A stretch of 49,015 nucleotides of DNA, from assembly GCF_000143415.4 (NCBI RefSeq), contig NW_003314292.1:677277-726291 (forward strand), read 5' to 3'. Origin of the DNA: Selaginella moellendorffii. Its lineage: Eukaryota > Streptophyta > Lycopodiopsida > Selaginellales > Selaginellaceae. Below the pieces are notes generated by a model. That model did no database searches and was not told where the DNA came from. It saw nothing but the letters and a program-made list of their open reading frames with translations. Shown here in pieces: positions 32,461 through 42,720 of this stretch (the stretch's first letter is position 1; every line of letters starts with the position of its first letter). Position numbers and translations under genes: made by a program.

Positions 32461-33040
32461 ACACTGCCCCGAGTCCGGACAATGTCCCAAAGAACGAAGC
32501 CTCGAGCGCGGAATTTCTTTCTTTTCTTGATATTGCTCTTCAGTTTGAATCGCGCTTGTGAATTGATCGTGTGGTCGAACGTCCCCGACACCTGAATCCA
32601 GAGTCACCCACATGATATGTACGGAATTAGACAATAGTGTGTACGGAGATAGACAATGTGAGAGTTTTTCCTGCCTCCGTGCTGGCCGCCAGTGATTCGA
32701 GAGCCGTCTTATCGTACCCGGCTTTGATCATATGTCGATCCGGTTCATGCCGGAACCTGCAAACCCATCCATCCCAGTTCATACGCCACTCCATTGCCGA
32801 ATTCTTCCAAATCCACAAAAACTTGGACGTTTTGACCGTCGCGATCCATGCCATCGTTTTCTTTACCTCCGCGATCACAAGGCGTCGTTAATAACAGATT
32901 ATATTAAACTAATCTAAATCCTTAACTAGTTATGCAATGTTAACAGGAGAATAACCTGCGAACGTAAAAGATTCCAGCATATGCGTAGTTCTAGGGTTTA
33001 AGGAGAGGACCGCGCGCGCGCCCTTCGTCTCGGCGTCGCA
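32461..33040. promoter_or_regulatory. Intergenic region; telobox at LSM2 5' end
   Basis: No coding region is supported. The sequence TCTAGGGTTTAAGGAGAG at 32,991-33,008, about 35-50 bp before the LSM2 start codon, contains a telobox (AAACCCTA complement) typical of 5' regions of plant translation and RNA-metabolism genes. The regulatory role is inferred. Confidence 0.4.
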
Positions 33041-33952
33041 ATGGTAAGCGCAATGCCGCCGCGTCGATTTCTCCCAATTGCTCGCTGTTTTTGCAGCTCT
33101 TCTTCTCATATTTCAAGGAGCTCGTCGGGAAGGAGGTCACGGTGGAGCTCAAGAATGACCTCGCCATCACTGGAGTGCTTCATTCGGTGGATCAGTACCT
33201 CAACATCAAGCTAGAGAACATCAAAGTCGTGGACGAGATCAAGTACCCACATATGGTTCGTTTCTAGTGTTTTTCTTTGTTTTTTTTTCTTCTCTTTCGT
33301 CCTAGTTCTCCACTTCTCGTTTGTTCGTTTTCTTTTGGTTCTCAAGCTTTGTTTTCCTCTGGTGACTGATCGCGTTTTTCATCTTTTTTTTTGGTGTTCT
33401 TTCTTCTCTTTCGTCCTGTTTTGTAAGAGTTCTAGTATTTCTCCATTTGATCGTACTAGGCTACTTCTCTTTCGTTATTGCTTTCGGTTCTCAAGTTTTG
33501 TTCTCCTCTGGAGTGACTGATCGCGTTTTTCTTCTTTTTATGGTGTTCTTTCTTCTCTTTCGTCCTGCTTGGTTAGAGTTCTAGTTTTCTCCATTTTATC
33601 GTAGGCCTTGTGTTTTTTTTCGGTTATCGGGTTTAGCTAACTTTGTTCTCCTCTGGAGTGACTGATCGCGTTTTTCTTCTTTTTATGGTGTTCTTTCTTC
33701 TCTTTCGTCCTTCTTGGTTAGAGTTCTAGTTTTCTCCATTTTATCGTAGGCCTTGTGTTTTTTTTCGGTTATCGGGTTTAGCTAACTTTGTTCTCCTCTG
33801 GAGTGACTGATCGCGTTTTTCTTCTTGTGAAGATGTCCGTGAAGAATTGCTTCATAAGAGGCTCGGTCGTGAGATACGTACAATTACCAGTCGATGGTGT
33901 CGACGTCGAGATTCTTCACGACGCAACTCGTAGAGAAGCTCGTGGGAATTGA
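33041..33952 (+). CDS. LSM2: Sm-like protein LSM2
   Basis: Exon 1 is only the start codon (33,041-33,043). Exon 2 is 33,097-33,255 and exon 3 is 33,833-33,952. The product is 93 residues: LFFSYFKELVGKEVTVELKN DLAITG...HSVDQYLNIKLENI (Sm1) and SVKNCFIRGSVVRYVQLP (Sm2), the exact LSM2 architecture and length. LSM2 is a subunit of both the cytoplasmic LSM1-7 ring (mRNA decapping) and the nuclear LSM2-8 ring (U6 snRNP). The ATG-only first exon is unusual but supported by GTAAGC directly after ATG and TTTTTGCAG before CTCTTC. Intron 2 is 577 bp, about ten times the local norm, and consists largely of a 145-bp tandem repeat. Confidence 0.95.
33276..33830 (+). repeat. Tandem minisatellite (145-149-bp unit) inside LSM2 intron 2
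   Basis: The unit start TCCTCTGGAGTGACTGATCG recurs at 33,355 (variant lacking AG), 33,504, 33,649 and 33,794. A partial diverged unit lies before 33,355. Units 2 and 3 are almost identical, so expansion is recent. Each unit is pyrimidine-rich. The last, truncated unit ends CTTCTTGTGAAG and supplies the real 3' splice site. Confidence 0.9.
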
Positions 33953-34162
33953 GACAAACCTGTGGTGGTCCATCACTTTGCTTCAATCCAAAACTCTTTC
34001 TTGTCGGAATATCCATCCAGGAAGTATGTGTTTTGTACTGGAATATCCTTTGCTTGTTTCCAGGTCTTTGCTACAGGATCATCGCACACCTCCCGTAAGC
34101 GACCTCTCATTTTTGCGAATCTCTTTATCCTTAGCTTGTCCTGTGCAGTAAAAGCCCGAGCT

Positions 34163-35002
34163 ATGGAGGAACAATTCGTGCTGAGGGTTCCTCCCTCTGT
34201 AGCTGAGAAGCTGCACAGTATTCTCAGTGAAAATTCCGATGAAGACTCCATCGATCTCGCTTTTAACGGTGAGTCTCCTCGCCAGTGCCTCGATCGAGCA
34301 AAATTGAGCACCTGGAGAGCTCGTTCTAGGTGATGGACGAACAGGCAAGTTCACAATTGGACAGGACGAGTACGAAGTCTCGCTTGTGGATCTACCCTGT
34401 GTCGTGGAATCGTACAAAACTTATGACCATTCCGTGCTGATCAAAACAGCCGACATTGGACAGGTGCGTTTGTTATCTCCTCCCAACTTAATCGTTACTT
34501 AGTTTCGTGTCGCATCCATGCCAGATGATCCTTGTGAATGATCCGGAAAATCCCTCGAAGCCAGATGCTACACCGGAGTACAAGCATGGACTCACCCCTG
34601 CCATGAAAAACGCACGAAAGCGAAGGTTTCGCAGGCAACCCGACATGGATGTAAGTCTATTTCAATTTTTATCACCGAAAAAAAATCTCTTTTTGCAGCC
34701 TGAATACGTGAGTAAAGTCGAGGAAGACTTGACGAACATAATGGCAGGGGGCACTGCTCGCGATGTAGATATCCTTTCTCGGTCTTTGTTTTGCTTGGCT
34801 TTTATTTTCCTTAACCGGCGTGACACATGTTGAAGTTCTTGAGCAGGAAGAAGAGGTCGAAGACGAGCCTGTCCAAAGGAAGCCAGCGCCAGAGCCAGTT
34901 CCCGCTGGAGTTGCCACTGAAAAGAACAAAGTTTCAAAGCCAGGCGCTGATGGTTCTTCGTCCTCTGACGATGGCGACTACGACGACGACTCGGATAATT
35001 AA
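34163..35002 (+). CDS. TAF7: TFIID subunit TAF7
   Basis: Five exons: 34,163-34,268; 34,330-34,463; 34,525-34,650; 34,699-34,768; 34,827-35,002. They give 203 residues. MEEQFVLRVPPSVAEKLHSI opens the TAFII55 N-terminal domain. It continues GQDEYEVSLVDLPCVVESYK, TADIGQMILV, YKHGLTPAMKNARKRRFRRQ (the conserved R-rich helix) and VEEDLTNIMAG, and ends in an acidic tail SSSSDDGDYDDDSDN. TAF7 belongs to TFIID and restrains TAF1 activity before initiation (family knowledge). The plant protein has this compact length. A 5'-UTR intron (about 34,096-34,147, GTAAGC...GTGCAG) is likely. Intron 4 is U12-type AT-AC (separate entry). There are no disruptions. Confidence 0.93.
34769..34826 (+). other. U12-type AT-AC intron in TAF7
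   Basis: It begins with the perfect U12 donor ATATCCTTT (34,769-34,777), has the canonical branch motif TTTTCCTTAAC at 34,805-34,815, and ends AC at 34,826, 12 bases after the branch adenosine. It is 58 bp, phase 1. Splicing gives GGTARDVDVEVLEQEEEVED in frame; other sites do not. Confidence 0.92.
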
Positions 35003-35154
35003 GAAAACAAGGAACACTGGTATCACTTGATCACTTTGATCTGTATTTAATCTATGTTTCTAACCAGCGCAGGAAGTGAGGCTATCCGCAGGTAACAGTT
35101 GTCATGGTAAGCATTCGTTGATGATGCTGCCTCTTCGCTATCACTCATGTGTTT

Positions 35155-35226
35155 GTGGCTGTAGTTTAGTGGTAAGAATTCCACGTTGTGGCCGTGGAGA
35201 CCTGGGCTCGAATCCCAGCAGCCACA
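35155..35226 (+). tRNA. tRNA-His (anticodon GTG)
   Basis: The acceptor stem GTGGCTG/CAGCCAC is followed by discriminator A. D-arm TAGTTTAGTGGTAAGAATTC. Anticodon stem CCACG/CGTGG with loop TTGTGGC holding GTG. T-arm CTGGGCTCGAATCCCAG. 72 nt, no intron. A T-run about 20 bp downstream (35,246-35,252) can serve as the Pol III terminator. Confidence 0.95.
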
Positions 35227-35386
35227 CCTTATATTAAGGTTCCTCTTTTTTTCTCATTGCCTTTGGTATATGCTTGTTTATCATCTTCCCTCGGTTGTAT
35301 CATACGCATCTTCGAACATTCCTCTGTATATCCATGGTTCTCGCGTCTCATATACCTCTTCTCTCATTCGTTTCTGTCAGCTAGCC

Positions 35387-37604
35387 ATGGAAGACATACT
35401 TCCTCCCAGTCCCAGGCGTTCTAGCAACTCAAACTCTTTTTTTTCCTCCAGCAAGTCCTCCATCGCCAGCATATCTAGCAGCAGCAGGCTTACGTTTTTC
35501 TCGCCAGACCAGGCCAGTCCTCGCACTGTGGTTGTGGTTTTTGATGTTTCGAGAGAAGTCTCTCTGGATGTTCTCGAGTGGACAGTGGAGCGAATAGTCC
35601 AGCCAGGGGATTGCTTAATTCTTCTCGGAATACTTCACGAGATCCTCACTCCTAGTAAGTAAGGATGATAATTTCTTGAGTTAAGTCGCTAACCGATGGG
35701 ATTGTTTCTCACAGTGGGTTACAAATCCAAGGTGGACTTTGCATCTTTCAACGGAGTGAACTTCAAGTGCCTAGAGGAAGAAACAGCGAAAACGATCAAG
35801 TACTACAATATAAAATCGATCAAAGTCCAGCAGCTATGCGATGAGCACCGAGTAAGCACGCACGATGATCCTGTGAGCCTGCTTAATTAACAGTAAGAAA
35901 TCCCATGCAGATCAAGCTTGACGTGAGAGTTGCCAAGGGGCATCCACTCGATCTGATCGCGTCCCAAGAAGCCAAGAAACTTAAAGCGTCCTGGGTAGTG
36001 TTGGACAGGTACTCCGTGCTGCTACTTCAAGCGGTGAATGATTTCTCATAGCTCCATTTTGCAGGGGCTTGAAAAGATATAAGAGGAACATTGTGGAGCA
36101 GCTATCGTGTAATGTTATACTCATGGACCGGAATAATGAAGGGAAGCTCCTGAAGGTATCTGAATCCGTAGTTCTGAATCCATCCTTACAACTCAGCAGC
36201 GACGTATCTTCAGATAGTCCTAACGAGGGATCAGTGAGCAGTCACAAAACTTTAGCCGAGAGGCAGCAGATTATCGCACTCGAGCTCGAAAGCAAGCAGC
36301 AGCATGGTCCCGAAACAGAAACTCGAGAAGTAACGCATTCTGATCCGGCACCCCCGGTATGCTTGATCTGCGAGAGCCAGAAACGTTTTAGGACGACAAC
36401 GAACTTCACGTATGCTGAGCTTGAGGAAGCCACCCTCAACTTTTCCCCAGGAAACTTCTTAGCCGAAGGTGGCTACGGGCCGGTCTACAGAGGGATATTG
36501 AAGGATGGACGATACATTGCTGTGAAAAGAAACAAGGATGCGAGCACGCAAGGGGAAAAAGAATTCAAGGCGGAAGTCGAAGCTCTCAGCGGCGCACAAC
36601 ATCGAAACCTGGTGACGCTTCTCGGGTTTTGCATCGAAGGCGGAAAGAGGATACTGGTATATGAATTCGTCTGCAACAAGTGCTTGGACTGGCATCTCTC
36701 GGGTAAGAGGAATGGCTTTCTCGTATGTTTCTGACGAAGTCACTTCAAACTGGTTTTGCAGCTGCGAATACGAATGTCTTGCCTTGGTCTGCGAGGCATG
36801 CGGTCGCTGTGGGAGCTGCAAGAGCATTAAGATATCTCCACGAAGGCTGCCGAACTGGATCCATCGTCCACAGAGACGTGCGGCCTCACAATATTCTTCT
36901 CACACACGACTACACTCCAAAGGTGAGAAGAGCAGCCTCTCTTTCATTCTTCTTTTTTCGTTTCAATGCGCTCAAAGATGGGAACAGGTTGGAGACTTTG
37001 GCTTAGCAAGATGGCAAAGCAACGATGATTCGCCTGCACAAACAAGGCTCGTCGGAACTCTCGGGTAAGAAACAAGCGGTGCTGGCTGATGACTGAAAAG
37101 AAAAATAAAAATAAACGATTTTGATGACTAAAAAAACGATTTTGTTCTTGGATCGAAGCTATCTGGCTCCAGAGTACATCTCCAGCGGCGAAGTTACCAC
37201 CAAAACCGACGTCTATTCATTTGGCGTGGTTCTCCTGGAGCTTATCACTGGACGAAGAGCCATTAATCTGTCCTTGCCTGCTGGAGAGACAAGCCTCATA
37301 GAATGGGTAAAAAAAATAGGAGCTCTTTTTTCTTCTTATTTAAACAAAAGAACTAACTTGCAACAACAGGCTCGTCCCATGATTGAAACCAGAGACGCGG
37401 AATCGCTGATTGACAAGAGACTTGGAGACAAGTTTAACATGTACGAGTTACACTGTATGATCCACGCGGCTTCGTTTTGCCTGCGAGCGGCTCCGTCAGA
37501 GCGAGCCAAGATGAGCCAGGTTTGTGTTTGTCTGTGCCTCACGAAGAACTCTACAAGATCACTTTCTTGCATTCCAGATTTTGAGGATTCTCGGCGAAGA
37601 GTGA
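35387..37604 (+). CDS. Receptor-like cytoplasmic kinase with N-terminal USP-type domain
   Basis: Nine exons: 35,387-35,654; 35,715-35,851; 35,911-36,008; 36,065-36,702; 36,762-36,922; 36,988-37,064; 37,159-37,306; 37,370-37,519; 37,578-37,604. They give 567 residues. A Ser-rich start is followed by a universal-stress-like domain: [46 protein letters not shown]. The kinase domain has a Gly loop [14 protein letters not shown] lysine, HRDVRPHN catalytic loop, DFGLAR, and YLAPEY with the subdomain IX segment [15 protein letters not shown]. No signal peptide or TM segment is seen, so it is cytosolic, close to plant RLCK/PERK-like kinases. All catalytic residues are present, so it should be active. 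Substrate and receptor partner are unknown. Confidence 0.9.
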
Positions 37605-37713
37605 TTAGAAGTACCTGCTATTGTTTGTAGTGTCAATACGTCAATACGTCAATACTAAGAACGTCGTAAGATGGAACCATTTGCCAAATGTCTTCTTACC
37701 AGCTTGACAAAGC

Positions 37714-38827
37714 TTACTTACAGTGCTCGCTTTGAGCTTTTGCGCTATCCGGAATTTCTACAAGCTCCCCATCGGAAGAACCTGCTGCTTCGCTTTTGTG
37801 AACACCATCTTCGCCGTCGCTATCTAGACCCTGCAAACAAAGCATAGAAAATATAAGTCACGCTTCATTTGTTACTATTTGTGAAAGTACTCACCGTGCT
37901 GTTGACCAGGCGATCGAAGTCTTCTGGATCGGAATCTCCATCATCACCTGAGAGATCATACATAGATGTCAAGAGATAAAACAACCGAGAACAAACTCTT
38001 TCACCTTGTCCGTCGTCGTGACCATCTAGCGCTCCCAGAAGGTAGGCGTCCAGATCGTGATCGGCAGGATGTGGTTTCTTGTCGATTGCATCGCTCGAGC
38101 TTTCTTCTCTCGGTTGATCTGGTTTTGTGCTGGACGTCTGATCGTCCACCTTTGCGATGTTTGCACGCGCTTCATATCTGTAAGCAATGCCAGAGTTAAG
38201 TTTCCGGGAGTGTTGTATAGACTCACGGGGCGATGTAGTTCTCAACGAGCTTGAAATAGATTTTCCAGAAGGTGGTCTCCTTCATCCTTCGCGGGCACAA
38301 AACGTAGCGAAAATCAGAGAGATCCTGGCTCAAGAGAATGCCAAAGCTTACGGGATGAAACATCACATGAAAGAAGAAAACTTACCGGAACAACTTGAAG
38401 AAGGAAAACTGCGTGTTTCTCCTGCCATTCGCTTAGATCTTGGCGAACTCCTGTTTCGTTCACTGAAAGAAGAATTTAGTCAGCAAGAAGTAGATAAACC
38501 AAACATACAGTCTTTGGTATCGTAGTCCCGAAACGTTCTTATCGTGAAGGTCTTGACGAACTCTCGGAGCTCTGGTGTGATCCCATACGTTTCAAGTTCC
38601 TCTTGTGAAGGGCTCGGAGGAGTTACGCTTCCAGGCGAGAGCTCCGCGGTAGCAAACGCCTTAATTTGATCGGCTCTTTTGGTAGCCTCCACAGCCAACT
38701 CCTTGGATTTCTTCGCGGTTTCTAGTGCCAGCTCTTGCGAGAACTTCGCAGCCTCCTTGGCAAAGTCTTGAGATTTCTTTGCGGTCTCCTGCGCAAGATC
38801 TCGAGCCTTTTCGAATAACAAGTCCAT
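37714..38827 (-). CDS. BSD-domain-containing protein
   Basis: Six exons: 38,827-38,509; 38,462-38,386; 38,324-38,227; 38,177-38,005; 37,947-37,895; 37,830-37,714. They give 278 residues. The N-terminal helix has repeated AxETAKKSQDFAKEAAK-type heptads (likely coiled coil or amphipathic). Then GITPELREFVKTFTIRTFRD and the BSD domain: LSEWQEKHAVFLLQVVP, DFRYVLCPRRMKETTFWKIY F, with the conserved FW pair. The C-terminus is acidic and low-complexity. BSD domains occur in TFIIH p62 and in plant and animal BSD/synapse-associated proteins; the molecular role of this plant subgroup is unclear to me. The model ends at TAA 37,714-37,716. A strong GTAAGTAAG donor overlapping that stop means a further exon cannot be excluded. 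Confidence 0.88.
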
Positions 38828-39281
38828 TGTATCGTAACTGCGATCAACAACTCATCTCGAGAAACCTGAGTTTAGGAAAAGAAAAGAGAGAGGACTTTAG
38901 CCAAAATCAAAGAGGGGATTCTAATCTTACAAACTAAAATGGAATGCTGTTTGAACGATTCACCAAGAAACAAGGAAGAAATCACACACCTGGATTGCAC
39001 GCTCCACGCCCCAGATCCAAGGCGCCGCGGCAAGGGACGCAAGATTTTAGCTCGATCTAGCAGCAAGATCGCAGAGAATCGATCCAATCGAAAGGATTTC
39101 TCGCACGCCCTACCTCTTGTGCCCAATCCCTCCAAGCGCGCTTTCTCTCCTTCCAAACAATGCCGTACACGTTTCCCTATATACGGCAATGGCCGCAGTT
39201 TGATCCAACGGCGGCGAAGATGCACACGTGTCAGACATCCAGGTGAATAGAAAAATATATCAAGGACGATGATGTATTTAA
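38828..39281. other. Intergenic region between BSD and LTP genes
   Basis: This is the 5' region of the BSD gene and 3' flank of the LTP gene. No supported gene. An ATCCAACGGC motif lies at 39,202-39,211. Frames on either strand have no domain. Confidence 0.5.
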
Positions 39282-40333
39282 TCAAAACATTCCAAGAACA
39301 AGTAGCAAAACCCCACTTATAATGTGTGTGCAGGGAAGATTAAAATCTCCACTTGAGACCAAAGGCCTGGGAGAACCGGTCCCAAATGGATTGCTCACAC
39401 TCTGGGAAGGCGCCAATGCCGGGGCCTGTGAAGCCGCAACTGGAGACGGGGTCGCTGTAACGGGGGCTGGGGCTGCCACTGGTCTTCTGTGCCTGTGGCC
39501 GCCTGGAAAGAAAAAGGAGCGAGTAGATTTTATTAACCGCGCGATTAGATCGTTTTTTCTTACCTTTGCGCCTGGGAGCCGGCGCTGGAGCTGGTACAAC
39601 TACTCACAAATTTGACACAAGTTAAAACTCTCGAGATAAGAAATGGGAGTAAATACCTTGCTTAAGTGGGGCAGTCTGGGGCGCCAAAACTGGGGCCAGT
39701 GCTGGAACCAAACCTCCTGGAGCCGGGGCAACTAAACAAATACACAGATTAGACTAATCACGAGATAATACACAATGGAAGTCGCCAAAAACCTTGTTTA
39801 AGTGGGGACGACTGTGGTGCCAAAACTGGGGCCGAGGCTGGAGCCTGAAGATTACCTGAGGGGTAAAAAACCAGAAATGAAAACTTAAGGTAAAACCAAA
39901 GGAAAGAATCACAAAGAATGGAAGTGAAAACTCAAGGTAAAACCAAGGTTAAAAAAACCAGAAAGAATGATGAAAGTGAGAACTTACCAGAGCACAGGCT
40001 GGGATTTAACCCCTGTAAGTTACACTTTGCTGGAAGCTCGAGCGCGAGGGTGGAGTTGATGCCGGGGATCGAACCCGCGTTGGCGGAGATGAGCGAGCAG
40101 AGGCAGGCGGGATTTGAACCGGCGATCGATTTGAGGCCGCTGCAGCAGCTTTGCGCGGGCTGAGTCGCCTGGCCTTGGACGTAGGAGAGGCAGGGAATGA
40201 GCTGATTGAGCTGGCCATTGCAATTCGCGGGCTGCTGCTGGGCGAGGGAGGGATCGATCCATATCGCGAGGAGCAGTAGCAGCAACGGCAGCATGGCGAT
40301 CAAAGCTGGAGAAGGAGGCGATCGCGGCGACAT
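39282..40333 (-). CDS. GPI-anchored non-specific lipid transfer protein with AGP-like tail (LTPG)
   Basis: Five exons: 40,333-39,988; 39,855-39,793; 39,731-39,657; 39,599-39,564; 39,502-39,282. They give 246 residues. There is a signal peptide (ALIAMLPLLLLLLAIWIDPSLA), then the eight-cysteine fold: NCNGQLNQLIPCLSYV, QSCCSGLKSI, ACLCSLI, AKCN and SLCSG. It is followed by a Pro/Ala/Val-rich region (repeated APVLAPQ..PLKQ) and a hydrophobic C-terminus THIISGVLLLVLGMF preceded by small residues, typical of a GPI signal. LTPGs carry lipids to the outer surface and support cuticle formation (family knowledge). All introns are phase 1, and exons 2 and 3 are near-duplicates, so the AGP-like tail grew by exon duplication. 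Confidence 0.92.
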
Positions 40334-40726
40334 TGCGGAGAAAACTCTCGAGATCGCGAAGCGAAGAGAATGCGGTGGAGTGATCGATCGATCGCGCGCT
40401 TGAAGTGGGAGGCCAGCGATGGATTGAGTGAGGGAAAGTGCGGTTTTATACGCCGGGCTGCCAGCTGACTATGCGCTCCTCAAATCAAGCTGGTAGACAT
40501 AGCGAAGTGCTACGTAGACGTCGAAGCGTGACACGTAAGCCCTTAGATGTCCACATCACTGTAATAAATTCTTGACGATTGTATCATGGCCGTCCACGTG
40601 ATGCACGGTTCGGATTGGTCTGAAAAGAATATACCTCCATCGAAGCGTTCGAATATATTCGAGTGGTCGCGGGTTCGACTTCCCGGAAATCACTTTTCAC
40701 TTCACGGAGGCGAGGAAGGAGCGCGA

Positions 40727-41055
40727 ATGGCCGCGGCGATCGCAGCAGCTGCGCTAAAGCGCATCTCTTTCTCGCGTTTTCCCGTCCGCATCGTGGCTGG
40801 TGAGTGCTTGAAATCACATTTGACAAAAAATTGATGGTGTTCTTGGAGTTTTTTGTGTTTTGTGTAGTTTCACCCGGGATGCTGTGGGGGACACGATCCG
40901 TGGTCGGGAAACCCAATCCCTTGCGGATCCGCGCATCAACAACGATCGGAATGAAGTTCTTTTGGAACGGCCATCTGCCTCCACCCATCGTTCCTCCCAT
41001 CGTTCCTCAAGAACAACCTGTGGACATGGAGATTGATGATGCCCGAGGAAGCTGA
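40727..41055 (+). CDS. Small organelle-targeted protein of unknown function, possible frameshift
   Basis: Exon 1 (40,727-40,799) encodes MAAAIAAAALKRISFSRFPV, an Ala/Arg/Ser-rich leader like an organellar transit peptide. A 68-bp intron (GTGAGT...TGTGTAG) follows, then exon 2 from 40,868: SPGMLWGTRSVVGKPNPLRI, MKFFWNGHLPPPIVPPIVPQ and VDMEIDDARGS, stop at 41,055. In the next frame the sequence continues as PEEAEPVEMEIDGGGGAVQE through about 41,229, with the same V-D/E-M-E-I-D motif and the same proline/acid-rich style. A one-base change near 41,040-41,046 may therefore have truncated a longer protein. I do not recognise a family. Confidence 0.55.
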
Positions 41056-41499
41056 GCCCGTTGAAATGGAGATTGACGGTGGAGGAGGAGCCGTGCAGGA
41101 GGAGCCGGAAGAGAAGCCCGAGGTAATCAATCCCGGCGAAGAGAATCCGCCCGAGGAACTGGAGCCAATGGACATCTGGGAGGAGGATACGACCCCCCGG
41201 AAGTGTTCGATCCAGACGATTCCTACTAGATTGTTGTTTTCTTGTTTCTGATCGAGCCGAGATGTTTCTTTCTTGTGTCTCCGGTGTACCGGCTCCCCGG
41301 AGGTGATCGATCCAAGTGAGGATGAGCTCGATTGGTTCTAGTATTTTGTTTTCTTCCATGCGATCGTGTTTCTTTCTCTCCAGGTCTTGTGTCTTTCTTG
41401 TGTCTCTGCTCGAGAAAACCTTTTCCTTTGCCCTTCTTCTTGCGCCTCAAGCATCGCCTTCTTCTCTCCTTCGTGGAGCCACATTTTGCAGCAAGGTCG

Positions 41500-42720
41500 C
41501 CGGTGGTATCCACGCGTCTCAGCGCAGAAGCATCATGAAGATGTCCATGGAAAAATACCACGCTTGATCGCCCGGGCTTTTTGTTCTTGCGCAAAACAAA
41601 CCAAGTGTCACCGATGAAAACTTTCAATTTGAAACGCAAGAACAATCTTTCATAACATTGTCACAGGAGACATTGTCACAGGAACTTATTTAAATTTTAA
41701 GCTGTCGAATTTACATGCGTTAGCGCCAGGCCGAGCTTGGCGCTTTTGTCGAGCGCCTTCGTGTCCACTTCGCCCGACATCGAGATAACGGACTTGGTTT
41801 CAACCGGGCCTTGATCGTCGTCAGCGCGTCCAGCCACCGATGGAGACGGTGTCCTTGGTGGACAGCTTGTGGGATATCTCGGTTCCAATGGTGGTCCTCG
41901 TGAACGGGCTCACGACGTGCGAGTACGAGGCCTTGAGGGTGTCACCCTTGTCAGCTCTGCAGCCGCCAACGAGATCAAAGTCAGTCACAAGGACTAGCAG
42001 CTATGGAAACCAAGTAACCAGCAAGCTCGGGATTCTAAGTCAGCCATCCAGAGATCGCGATCAAACAGGAAAGTTTTGAGCTAGAAAGGGATCTTACATG
42101 ACAACCACGGCGGTGAACTCGGGCTTGTTCATGCCCAACTCCAGCACTGCACTTGGTGAGGCCGTGTCAAACGCGATGACAACGTTCGCTGGTGCATGGT
42201 GATTTCACCAAACGTCACGGTGGCGGACACACAATCGAAGGTGAAGAAGTGCTTACCTGTCTCTCAATGGTTCCTAGATTTTTCTTACCTCGTGAGAATG
42301 GTTGTAGATTCTCTCGACTGTCAACGTCGAAGGCTCAACTTTAGTCTTCCGGATCAAAAATCTGGCAAGTAAAGCAAAGAATGAGAAACTTAATATCTCT
42401 CTCACCTCTTTGTTCCCGCAGATGGAGCTCCAGCGTTGGGCTTGCTTCATCTGCCTAAAACCGTGCTAAAATTACTCTCTCAACCCTCGACTTTCTTGGA
42501 CGATTTCCTGCGGCCGCTGAGCTGCATTAAGAGGCTCATTACCCCTCGACGCCATGGCCTCTGCAATCCGAGAGGCGATGCTGCGCTTGCGACCCGGACG
42601 CATCACGTGTTAGGGTTTTTGGGAATGTTCCAGGCATATTCGATGTTTACGTTCTCTCATCCAACGGCCACGATTGTGTTAAGTCATTTTAAGAATGTTC
42701 TTGGCATATTCGAGAAAACT
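41500..42720. pseudogene. Inverted and scrambled VDAC-locus copy
   Basis: Compared with 22.3-24.0 kb: 41,500-41,575 is the inverse of 23,925-24,000 (3' end of the WD40 gene, minus-to-plus); 41,697-42,195 is VDAC exon 6, intron 5 and the end of exon 5 in inverse orientation with an internal deletion; 42,200-42,450 is exons 3-5 in direct orientation with introns and large deletions; 42,600-42,720 is the VDAC upstream region, inverse. The introns are retained, so this is a DNA-level duplication and not a retrocopy. An internal inversion breakpoint lies at about 42,196-42,200. No functional frame remains. Confidence 0.85.

Noticed and set aside
34043-34052. Another U12-donor-like ATATCCTTTG upstream of TAF7
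   Set aside because: It is in presumed 5' UTR. A normal GTAAGC...GTGCAG pair (about 34,096-34,147) explains the leader intron, and no terminal AC with a good branch motif is needed.
40056-40075. Perfect tRNA-like B box GGTTCGATCCCCGGC on the minus strand
   Set aside because: It lies inside the well-supported LTPG coding sequence (residues NAGSIPGIN) and no D-arm, anticodon arm or acceptor stem surrounds it.
40655-40690. T-arm-like GGGTTCGACTTCCCGG upstream of the small gene at 40.7 kb
   Set aside because: No matching acceptor stem or anticodon arm could be drawn, and the loop has an extra base compared with a B box.
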